Assembly: GCA_036365145.1 (NCBI GenBank)
Contig: JAEOAD010000015.1
Coordinates: 12,269,501-12,333,500 of the forward strand
Source of the DNA: Orientallactaga sibirica
Taxonomy: Eukaryota > Chordata > Mammalia > Rodentia > Dipodidae
Direction of reading: 5' to 3'
DNA length: 64,000 nt
This document shows, piece after piece, positions 55,488 to 64,000 of the stretch. The notes under the pieces were generated by a model. It saw nothing but the letters and a program-made list of their open reading frames with translations. It did no database searches and was not told the DNA's origin. The translations under genes were made by a program, and so were the position numbers. The number at the start of each line of letters is the position of its first letter. Position 1 is the stretch's first letter.

Positions 55488-57440
55488 AATCTGGAATTTT
55501 TATATCTCTGAAAAATAAAAGCCAAAAAGAATCTGTGGTCCAGATAGAGAACTGCACATGCTGCTTTTCCACAGGAAAATGGAGGGACTCCTCGGGTTAT
55601 ATAGCCTTTACCATATTGTCACTAAACTATGACCTTCCTGAAAATACAAGTAATTTCTTTCATATTTAATGTTCAGTTTTAGCACCAAGAAGATGTTCAT
55701 TATAAGTGTGTTGAATGAATGAAAAGGCTACAATTAGAAAATAAAACCTCAAGTAATTTGGTGTCTCAATTGCTCTGTTGGTCTGAGGTACCACCCACCA
55801 CACTACATGTGGCTTTGTGCACCGTGCGTACATACACCTATAAAGCTGTCATCTTTCCCCTCAGCAGGACCCTGTAGTCTCTAGCATAGTGGTCTTAGTA
55901 AACATTCCTCTTGTCCCAGTTTCCAAACCAGATAAGTCCTGTCCAAGCTAAGTATAGGTGTCAGTATAGAAGAAACAGTGCCTGCAGCATAAGGAGAAGC
56001 TATGAAGCCAGATTTTCAATAGGAAAGCAGTGTCAACAACAGTTTAGAAACTGGAACAAGAGGAACAAGCAGCAGGGAAGACCCATTTCAAATAACCATG
56101 CTAGCATCAGCAGGTTTTTGTAGACATGAAAATGTGGCAGGAGAGCAGCTGGAACTAGGGTACTTACATGCTAAGCTTTATCAGTAAACAGATGTGGACC
56201 ACTTGATGTCCATCATCAGCAATGAAGAAAGGGGTGCGTGATTGTTTCTGTGTCCTGTCTTTCCATAAAATTCTACAGTCCCATGGTCTATTCATGAAGC
56301 TATATCAGAAAGAAGGAGGTTTCTTGCTACCTGCAGTTAAACACTAGTCTACAAACTCACAAAAGACTAAAGTGCTTCACCTTGAAATCCAAAAGCTAAA
56401 TGTACAGGAGCTATTTTGGTGTGGTTGTTCAGGGAATGTACCCTTGCTGAGGAGATTTCCTGCCCATCCCGTGAAAATCTATTTTGGTGGAGGAATGAGG
56501 ATGATATCGAGGATGAGAATGTGGGAAATGTCAGTGCTTTCCTAATGTCAATGGAAAAGACATAGGCCAAGTTCAAAGAATTCTGCCAGACCCACTGTTA
56601 CTCACAACTCCAGATTCCAGGAGATTTAGTGGCTTCTTGCTGTCAGGCAAATTATAGCCAGAAGGGTGAAAGTATGTCTAGCTTTCCAACCCTCTTACCA
56701 AAAAGAGGGTCACTAAATTGCATAAAGTGTCCAAGGCCCTAATCTTTGCAATTGGTTAGCAATAGTTGGTGAGAGTCCCAGGAAGTTAGGTGCCTGATAG
56801 AAGTCCACATGAAAGGAAAACAATGCTGTTAACTCTAATCAACACTTCCCTCAGAGAGCTACATCAGACAGGTTAACACATTAGTTTAAGAACAGTTTCA
56901 GTATAATGTCCTGAATATCCCCAATCTATAGCAGTCTCCCACCATCTTTGTACTATCAGGAATTATCTCCAAGCCCCAAGGGCTTTGTTTAATTTGACCT
57001 TTCCCAGCATGCTTTGGAGGGAACACACAAATCTTATCTCACTCGAAGATCTACACTTATTTTTTGTATTTTTATTTTTTAAATCCATGTGTTTATGCTG
57101 TGTGTGCGAGGATGAATGTCTCTGTGTTTGTGCATGTGAAGGTGCATTTGTGCATGCATGTGGAGAATTTATTCATATTTTTAACAGTTAAATCAAAGTA
57201 TGCCAAGCATATTTTAAAAGTATATTAATACATACTAAATTATAAGTTTTTAAGTTCCAATGGACAAAATTTCTTGAGTATTCCAATGTTCAAATTTTAC
57301 CATATGCTGGCAATTACATTCTTTGGAATGATTTACATGTATGAGGAAACATTGTAGAGTACCACTAGAAAACAATGTGTGAGAGCATGAAAACATTGTG
57401 GCAATTCACAAAAGTTCTAAGGGATTAAAATAACTTGAAG
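55488..57440. other. Unassigned sequence
   Basis: About 2 kb without recognised young repeats. It includes the source segment of the permuted duplication (55978-56136). A 70-codon open frame at 55911-56123, rich in Gln, Arg and Asn, spans that segment but has no other support. Confidence 0.4.
55978..56136 (+). repeat. Source segment of a permuted inverted duplication
   Basis: Two blocks, A (55978-56043, 66 bp) and B (56061-56136, 76 bp), separated by 17 bp. Both begin or end at the same GTG (55978-55980 and 56134-56136). They are present again, in reverse and in swapped order, at 57441-57579. Confidence 0.95.
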
Positions 57441-57579
57441 ACTGTTGTTGACACTGCTTTCCTATTGAAAATCTGGCTTCATAGCTTCTCCTTATGCTGC
57501 AGGCACATTTTCATGTCTACAAAAACCTGCTGATGCTAGCATGGTTATTTGAAATGGGTCTTCCCTGCTGCTTGTTCCT
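57441..57579 (-). repeat. Circularly permuted inverted copy of 55978-56136
   Basis: Read in reverse, 57579-57504 is block B and 57506-57441 is block A, each identical by eye to the source, fused through one shared GTG (57504-57506, CAC on the plus strand). The 17 bp between A and B in the source is absent. Immediately to the right is unassigned sequence and then a short L1 3' end. Confidence 0.95.
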
Positions 57580-57599
57580 ACCGTGTTTTTCTTCTTTAT

Positions 57600-57800
57600 A
57601 CAAGTAAAGCAATGGAGCAGAGCCCACAATGTCAGAATGCTGGCCTCACAACTTCTAACCCACAACTCCATGGTGAACACCAGCAATCGCACTAAGGACC
57701 CTCAGGAGAGTGGGGGCAGGAAGGAGGGAAATGATGGTACCAACATGTGATGTGTCCATACAAAGTTGCTACTTACTGAAACAAAATAAAACTTAAAAAA
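57600..57800 (+). mobile_element. L1 3' UTR terminal fragment
   Basis: CAACTCCATGGTGAACACCAG, GGGGCAGGAAGGAGGG, ATGATGGTACCAACATG and CATACAAAGTTGC match the end of the L1 at 49370-50281. An A-rich tail ends near 57800. Flanks AAAATAACTTGAAG (57427-57440) and AAAATGAACTTAG (about 57799-57811) resemble a decayed target duplication that would enclose the permuted copy too. Confidence 0.75.
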
Positions 57801-57811
57801 AATGAACTTAG

Positions 57812-58311
57812 CTTTTCTTTTATCCATGTTCATTGGAATGATATATAGGCACACTAAAAATTAAGGCAAGAGTTATAATAACTGGAAGCCTCATATCTTC
57901 CAGGACTCTGGCTTCTCCACAATGCCAGCTATATATACTGGAGCCAGGTCTACTCTGGACAGGATCTCAATGAAATAGTGGGCGTGGCTGGCAGCCATCA
58001 GACATGACAGTGAGTAGTGACCATTTCATGGTGCATACTCACTCTATTCATTATGAAATTTTCTCTAAGATAAGACTAATTTTCTTTACTCAGTCTATTT
58101 AAGAGAATCCTGAAGAAATCTGATTGATCACAGGTTGGGACATATCCTCATTCTCAGACCTAGCTTTGTCTCATAGGGATGGGACATCACTATTGCCTGG
58201 GTCTGGGACATGTGCTCATACTGTAACTTAGGAAAGCAGTATGCCAGAACTCATGGTCTGAGTAGGGGTGAAACAGGCACCCAAAGTACGTGTTTCTATT
58301 TTCAAAGTGAG
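57812..58311. other. Unassigned sequence
   Basis: No gene or repeat recognised. Confidence 0.4.
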
Positions 58312-58625
58312 GAAGTAGGGGAGTATCCCAGTGGGTAAAGTGCTCACCTGTGTTATCCTGAGTACCTAAGGATGGATTTCCAGGCCAAAGTAGAAAGCTG
58401 AAGCTACAGCACAACGGAAAGTAGAGACAGAATTAACTGGAAGCTTGTGGACCAGCTGGCATGGGGAGCACAGTGCTTAACAACAGGTCCAACAAGAGAA
58501 CGTGTGTGAAATGAGGTAGAAGGTGAGAACTCACATCCAAAACTATTCTCTCAACTTTAACATGCTCAAGGGGTACAAGTACACCCATACTCACATACAT
58601 GAAAACACACACACACACACCAGAA
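58312..58625 (+). repeat. Diverged B3/B4-like composite SINE
   Basis: Head-like GTAGGGGAGTATCCCAGTGG and AAAGTGCTCACCTG, a middle CAAAGTAGAAAGCTG, and an (AC)n end at 58604-58621. The order fits a B3/B4-type element, weakly. Confidence 0.5.
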
Positions 58626-59087
58626 AGAGTAAGGTTTTGGACATGTAGAAACAAAAGTCACACATAACAGATAAATTTTAGCTTCATTTGTGGATGTAGG
58701 TTGTTTTGTAAGAAATATATAAAATGTTATTTACTATTTATATCACTGAAGAAATTTAAAGATTCAAGGGTTAAGCTGCTGAGATGGTGTTTGGAGGCTA
58801 CTATTTAAGACAAATAAAACTTTCTGGATTCGATCTTGTGCAAATAATTTCTCTGGATGAAGATAAGGTACAAAAAAGATATGAATCGAATAAACTTACT
58901 GATATGCAGCCAGTGGGCATCTGAGAAGCTGGGTAGAAGACCAGGTACAGGAGGGATGAAATCCTGACTACTACAATGGTATTTGTTTCTATGAGGAACT
59001 TATAGTATGAAAGATATGAACGCCTTTAAATTTTCAATGAAGCCATGAGAACTCTGACATGGGAGAAATTTCAAAATTGAACATAGC
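58626..59087. other. Unassigned sequence
   Basis: No gene or repeat recognised. Confidence 0.4.
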
Positions 59088-59302
59088 CAGGCATGGTAGC
59101 TCATACCTGTAATTCCAGCACTAGGAGGCTGAGTTGGGAATATCAACTTTCAAAGCCAGCTTGAGAGGCTGGATAGATGGCTTAGTGTGTATAGGCATTT
59201 GCTTGCAAAGCCAATGTAGGCTGCAGAGTGTTGCTTGGAAAGCATACTTGGGCTACATAGTGAGTTTCAGGCCAGCAAAGGCTAGAGGGAGGCCTTGCCT
59301 CA
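59088..59302 (+). mobile_element. B1 SINE interrupted by a SINE head
   Basis: B1 first part at 59088-59160 (CCAGGCATGGTAGCTCATACC, AATTCCAGCACTAGGAGGC) and second part at about 59224-59300 (GGGCTACATAGTGAGTTTCAGG, CCTTGCCTCAAAAA). Between them, 59163-59219 is only the head of the tRNA-derived SINE (GAGGCTGGATAGATGGCTTAG ... CAAAGCCAATG). Confidence 0.8.
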
Positions 59303-59393
59303 AAAAAAGAAAAAGAAAAAGAAAGAAAGAAGGAAAGAAAGAAAGAGAAAGAAAGAAAGAGAAAGAGAGAGAGAAAGAAAGAGAGAGAGAGAG

Positions 59394-59432
<39 letters not shown>

Positions 59433-59460
59433 AAAAGAAAGAAAGAAAGAGAGGAAGGAA
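59303..59460 (+). repeat. Polypurine tract, (GAAA)n with (GA)n
   Basis: About 155 bases of almost only G and A, starting from the A-tail of the B1. Lys/Glu/Arg-rich and Phe/Leu/Ser-rich frames on the two strands are artefacts of it. Confidence 0.95.
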
Positions 59461-59689
59461 AATGAACATCACAACTCAATGAAAGGAATCCACATTAAAC
59501 ACTTTGTTTAGCTTTACAAAAACAATGACCAACTTGTTTATTATTTAAGAAAATGGAAAAAGAACTGAGGGACAAAAGATATCACAATAAAGATAAATAT
59601 TTAAGAAATGACTTCATTTTAAGGGAAATAGTTATAAAATTATTTAATAGTTCAATATATGAGCATAGATGGAAACTATAGATATATTT
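59461..59689. other. Unassigned AT-rich spacer
   Basis: No gene or repeat recognised. Confidence 0.4.
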
Positions 59690-59838
59690 AGTTTTATGAA
59701 CTAGAGTCTCACTCTAGCCTAAGCTGGCCTGGAATACACTATGTAGTCTCAGGCTAGCCTTGAACTCATGGTGATCCTCCTATCTCTACCTCCAAAGTGC
59801 TGAGATTAAAGGCATGTACCACCACACCAGGCTAAAAT
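59690..59838 (-). mobile_element. B1 SINE
   Basis: Plus-strand order GAGTCTCACTCTAGCC, AAGCTGGCCTGGAATACAC, TATGTAGTCTCAGGCTAGCC, GTGCTGAGATTAAAGGC, ACCACCACACCAGGC is a complete B1 in reverse with little A-tail. Confidence 0.9.
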
Positions 59839-60153
59839 AAAATTCTTAGTAAGTTTATAAGTATTTTGAAATTTGACCAAAAGTTTTGCAAATCTCTATA
59901 AAATACAGATAAACAAGGTATAGAAAAATTAATTTTATAAAGTATACCATTCTAAGAAATGTTTTCATAATCTAGTTTATTACGCGAGGGGAAACATCAT
60001 AACCTCTGCTCTACAGAAGCCATATTTATTCTGTATATTTTGTGTTAATATTTCAGACAAAAATATTTGCTCTGAATTATCAAATGTAATTCATACACTC
60101 CCAAGAAAATGATAAAGGATTTAGTTCCATAAACCGCAGAACTGATGTTAAGG

Positions 60154-60262
60154 GCTGGGGATGTGGGCCAGTAGCAGAATGCTTGCCTAACACATGAAAG
60201 GGTTTGGGCTTCATCCCCTCCTCTGAAGGAAACAAAACAAAAAGTAAAAAAATAAATAAAAA
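60154..60262 (+). mobile_element. ID SINE
   Basis: GGGCTGGGGATGTGGGCCAG, AGCAGAATGCTTGCCTAACA and GGGCTTCATCCCCTCC follow the ID consensus (tRNA-Ala/BC1-derived), ending in an AAAAAATAAATAAAAA tail. It is the only clear ID copy in the window. Confidence 0.85.
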
Positions 60263-61737
60263 GGTGATGTTAAAAGATATTTTTCTTATTATTAAGATTA
60301 GTTAACTCATGACAACATATTTAGTTTTCCATTAAATTCATTAATACATATTTGGTGAATCATTACTAGAAATACATGAGTATCCCTTATAAAATAAATA
60401 TGTAAAGAGTCATTTAACAGTACAATTTATGATGTTAAACATTGATATATGAGAGAGAATATATCAGAAGCTATTATTTTATTTTTTGACATTGGGCTGA
60501 ATATAGAATAGTGATCAATAAAGATTTGGAAAGATGGACAAGGCAGAGTGGATAAAAGGAAGTTGGATTTGTTCAGTGCATCCTGCATGCATGTATTTAA
60601 ATATCACACATCATGCATTAATGTGAATAAGTAATACATATTATTTTTTTTAAAAAATTGTCATGGCAAAATTGTGTCTACATCAATTGGTGATTTGGAA
60701 ATCATAAGAATGATTCGGAGAAGACAATTATTCTGTGTAGGTAGAATATATATAGTACTTTTCAAATCTTCCTGTAGAAATTAGTATTGAGAGTTCACAA
60801 GTCATAGAACAATGACAATTTCCTTACAGAGTATATATGCTATCTGGCTTTAATCTGTTCAATTAACTAAAATTTATTATTAAAAACCAATAACAAAAAT
60901 CACAAGTTTGGACTCCTTCCAAACTTATAGCATTGACTTTTTTTTAACAAGAATGAAAAGTACTAAATTCACCTCATTTATTAGGACATGGTGCACACAG
61001 CGTTGCTTCTATGTCTAGTCATGGAATTTTGCTGAGGTTCAGAGCACTTAGCTGGCTGTATATTTTTTGGCTCATATGAAATCCAAGGTAATGAGCTTTA
61101 ACACTACAAAGGCTCTGGAATGCTTTCAAAAACATTTGCTTCCCACAAGACAAATTAGCTGAACGAAGCAATAAAATGTGACATTAAGCATTCAATACTC
61201 CCATTTTTATGTAGTCCCAGGTCAGCAAAAAATGACCCCATTGGGGGCATTTCTCTAATGCCCTTGTTCAGAGTTCTACAAAAATTCTGTCTCTAGGAAG
61301 CTAATCAATAGTTATTTATGCCCTGTAGACCCCAAACAAAGCCTACCTCATAAATTGCACTCAAGGCATTTTAGAAGCTTCTGGATCTAATGCAGTTTAT
61401 AAGAACCTTCTGTCAAGTGGACCACCCTGTGTGCACACATATGTCTATGCATGTGTATGTATATTTAAATTTATCACTGTTACTTTTTGATATTATATAT
61501 TAAAATCTTTATGAAAATTTGAAAGCTGTCCAATGATAGGTAAAATCCAGTTGTTTTTAATTTTCAGGTATTTCTGTGTTTACTTGTGCCTAATTGTCCC
61601 ATTTTTAGAATAAAGGATATATCTGTGTCATAAGAAGTATAATGTTCTATTTTCAGGGATATTTCCCCTTTGGTAAGATATCATGAAGGTCTTGAATAGA
61701 GAAGTCAAAAGAGATAAGAAAGGTCAAACCACCATCT
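60263..61737. other. Unassigned AT-rich sequence
   Basis: About 1.5 kb without recognised gene or repeat. Confidence 0.4.
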
Positions 61738-62055
61738 TAGTTCATATTCTAATGCTATAACAGAACTCCCAGGATGAGGTAATTTATAAACAATCAAGTT
61801 TGTTTGTCTCACTGTTCTGGAAACTGAAAAGTCTAAATTCCTGGCTCTGGCTTCTGGAAAATGTGTTCTGGCTTTAGGAAAACATGGCAGAAGGATATCA
61901 CATGGTGAGAGAAGAAGCAAGAGAGCATGTAAATTAGTGAACCCATCCTTTCTGTTCCTACTATTGTGTTTTAAATCAATCTATTCAGGAAGGCAAACGC
62001 TTAATGATTAATTATCTTGGAATGGTACCATAGTTCAATTTCAACATGACTGGTG
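61738..62055 (-). mobile_element. MST/MLT-like MaLR LTR (old)
   Basis: On the plus strand, TTAGTTCATATTCTAATGC, GAGGTAATTTATAAACAATC, CACTGTTCTGGAAACTG and AACATGGCAGAAGGATATCAC are the reverse of a MaLR LTR of the MST/MLT group. Decayed, no duplication found. Confidence 0.7.
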
Positions 62056-62407
62056 AAAGCATTATCAAATGGGTGTGTGCCTAGAGATTAAAGTTGAGAG
62101 GTATCGTGTTTGTGAACATGATACGTAAGCAATAGATGTTTGTTTCTTTCTATAAGGAAAAATTTATTGAATAATATAGGCAATGTAATTAAAAAAATAA
62201 ATTCATCAGCTGTTCAGGTTTCACTGGCTTCAAGTTGCCAAGTAGTCCTGACTTCAATTGACAGGCTATTGGTAAACACAGGTTCTTTTATTGTCAGTCC
62301 CTGGATATACAAACTGGGTGATCAGATGACAGGTTGCTGGTACCATCAGCACTAAACTGCCAGGTATCCTTCTCTTCATGGGTTCCTGCTGAGGGTGTTG
62401 CACTCTT
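62056..62407. other. Unassigned sequence
   Basis: No gene recognised. It is contiguous in character with 62612 onwards, interrupted only by the SINE. Confidence 0.4.
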
Positions 62408-62611
62408 TTTTTATCATTCTATTTATTTATTTATTGGATACAGAGGGAGAGAGAGAGAATGGGTGTACCAGGGCCTCTACCCACTGCAAACGAACTCCAG
62501 ATGCATGTGCCATGATGTGCATCTGGCTCACATGGGACCTGGAGAATTGAACCTGGATCCTTAAGCTTCTCAGTCAAGTGCCTTAACCACTAAGCCATCT
62601 ATCTAGCCCCT
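62408..62611 (-). mobile_element. tRNA-derived SINE
   Basis: In reverse: GGGGCTAGATAGATGGCTTAG head, AAGGATCCAGGTTCAATTC, GCACATCATGGCACATGC, CT run, AAATAAATAAATAG tail. A 14-bp target duplication, GGTGTTGCACTCTT, is exact at 62394-62407 and 62612-62625, sharing one base of the boundary. Confidence 0.95.
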
Positions 62612-62625
62612 GGTGTTGCACTCTT

Positions 62626-64000
62626 ATCAGTCTTGTAAGTTCAGTAAGGTCTCAGGCCTGGTTTTCTTTAATGTGGTATTAATGCACTCACATGCCCATC
62701 TGCCTCCAATCCACTTTGGTAAGTTTTACCTGATTCCTTTTTTATAAATTTTAGTAATAGGTCCTTTATCAGTCTATGACTTCTAGGTACTAGTGGACAG
62801 GGGGTGGCATCTAAATGGGCAAACAAGTATAAAATTATTATGCCCCTGCATCTGTATGCAGAATAAAGCCAAATCATACTTTGTATAGTGGAGTGATCCA
62901 GAGCCAGGCACAGCCTAATAGCACTGCTTTGTAGACTATGGGGTAATTTAGAGCATAACACAGCCAGATCTCCACAGGAGACAAATACAAGCAACACACA
63001 TATGTCCCTCTGAGACTATTAGGCAGATATGACTTTAGCATTCAGATGATAAGCAAGCATCAAAGCAATAGAGGCTGTTGAGATTGCTGTGAGACAGCAC
63101 ATGCTAAAACAATCATGTAAAACATGATCTTAACAGACTAGATACGAAGAAGCCTTAGACTCTTTCAGCTCTGGAATGAAATGCCTCAGGGATGTTTGCA
63201 ACATAGCTATAAATTGACTACTGGCTTTTAGGATATCCTAACCCCATCTGCACACCCCACACTAAGACTTCCCGGCTTTGGGCAATGTGAATATGTACCC
63301 TAAGATCCTAAATCTTCTTTCATTTAAAAGTCAAATTTAAACATGTTTTCACAAGACAAAGTAGAAAAATGAGGACTTTTATTCTTCCAAATTCAAATTA
63401 ATTTTAATATATTTTATCTTGAAAATGTTTTATGAACTTAAAAATAATCTATGGGAAAAATTGGGAAAGTCATTCAATTAGGTAGGTGGACCCTGAAACT
63501 TGGAGTAACATTCCAATTGCTATTTTATAATCTATCAAATTATAGGCATTCCCTCTTGTTAGGCTATTTTTACTAATTCATTAAAACAAGGAGAGGAAAC
63601 CTGAATATACTAAGGATCAGACTGTCCTTTCAGTTTTATGTTTCCTTTATTTCTTTTGAAATGTAATATTCCATGAATTTACAGATGCTTTCTTTTATAC
63701 TCTCAAACTTACCTCAGGGTAATCCAGAGTCACCTTCTAAAACTCAGAGGTGTTTATAAGCTTCAATCTCGTTCTAGTAGAATAGGATGAAGCTGCTGTT
63801 ATGTTTAGGATGCCCTCTGTCCTCTATCCAGGGAGTTACAATTTATTGAAATTCAGTGGTGACTTCATTTTATTTTATAGTGTGTTACAGTAAAGTTTGT
63901 TTTGAGAGCTGCAAAGGGAAGTGTTTACCTGATTTGCTTGAGGCACCTTGAAGAGTGCTTACATGCATTGCTCTCTCTCTGTAAATGCAGTCACAGTCTT
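62626..64000. other. Unassigned sequence to the window end
   Basis: A 109-codon minus-strand open frame (62668-62997) ends LLLKFIKKESGKTYQSG. It has no motif I can name and might be a relic of an old retroelement or chance. Nothing else is recognised to the end. Confidence 0.4.

Noticed and set aside
59134..59511. 125-codon Lys/Glu/Arg-rich frame and its Phe/Leu/Ser minus-strand mirror
   Set aside because: Translation of the GAAA tract and B1.
1..64000. CRISPR array, bacterial operon or phage features
   Set aside because: SINEs, L1, MaLR LTRs and a retrocopied ferritin mRNA show this is mammalian nuclear DNA; no regularly spaced direct repeats were seen.

Overview
This window is AT-rich, repeat-dense mammalian nuclear DNA, almost certainly from a rodent. 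I found no intact, functional protein-coding gene, no functional tRNA, rRNA or snRNA gene, and no CRISPR array. The repeat mix points to the organism. There are B1 elements, an ID element, B3/B4-like composite SINEs, many copies of a tRNA-derived SINE with a GGCTGGAGAGATGGCTTAG-type head, MaLR LTRs and very abundant LINE-1. That tRNA-derived SINE together with this B1 type fits a jerboa-like dipodid such as Jaculus. The species is my inference from remembered repeat families; rodent is near certain. The region is best read as intergenic DNA or part of a very large intron.

Layout. 0.5-1.6 kb: a complete MaLR solo LTR with target-site duplication (TSD), an L1 fragment and a B1. 2.2-8.8 kb: a long but broken L1 (ORF1 and ORF2 relics, endonuclease and reverse-transcriptase motifs) interrupted by a younger L1 3' fragment and a SINE. 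8.9-12 kb: an unidentified protein-like reading frame on the minus strand, SINEs and an old MIR. 12.2-14.3 kb: a 5'-inverted (twin-primed) L1. 15.4-16.4 kb: a solo class II (ERVK-type) LTR inserted in the tail of a SINE. 18-22.9 kb: mostly unassigned. 22.9-26.6 kb: a second 5'-inverted L1 bounded by a recognisable TSD and carrying a MaLR LTR. 28.3-36.2 kb: a dense pile-up of L1 pieces, with an isolated GC-rich patch at 28.9 kb. 36.3-37.2 kb: a ferritin heavy chain processed pseudogene with a perfect 17-bp TSD. 37.4-42.5 kb: SINEs and MaLR LTRs. 44.2-44.6 kb: an unassigned open stretch. 47.3-50.3 kb: two L1 3' regions in opposite orientations. 51.5-64 kb: mostly unassigned DNA with scattered SINEs, two long purine/pyrimidine tracts and a circularly permuted inverted duplication next to a short L1 3' end (55.98-57.8 kb).

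No genes work together here. The biology visible is retrotransposition: L1 supplying machinery for SINEs and for the ferritin retrocopy, recurrent twin priming, and LTR recombination leaving solo LTRs. The most unusual items are the circularly permuted inverted copy at 57.44-57.58 kb, the pyrimidine-tract-AG shared by the L1 3' UTRs, and the unidentified reading frame at 8.93-9.32 kb. Repeat boundaries are by eye and are usually good to about 10-30 bases, except where a TSD fixes them.
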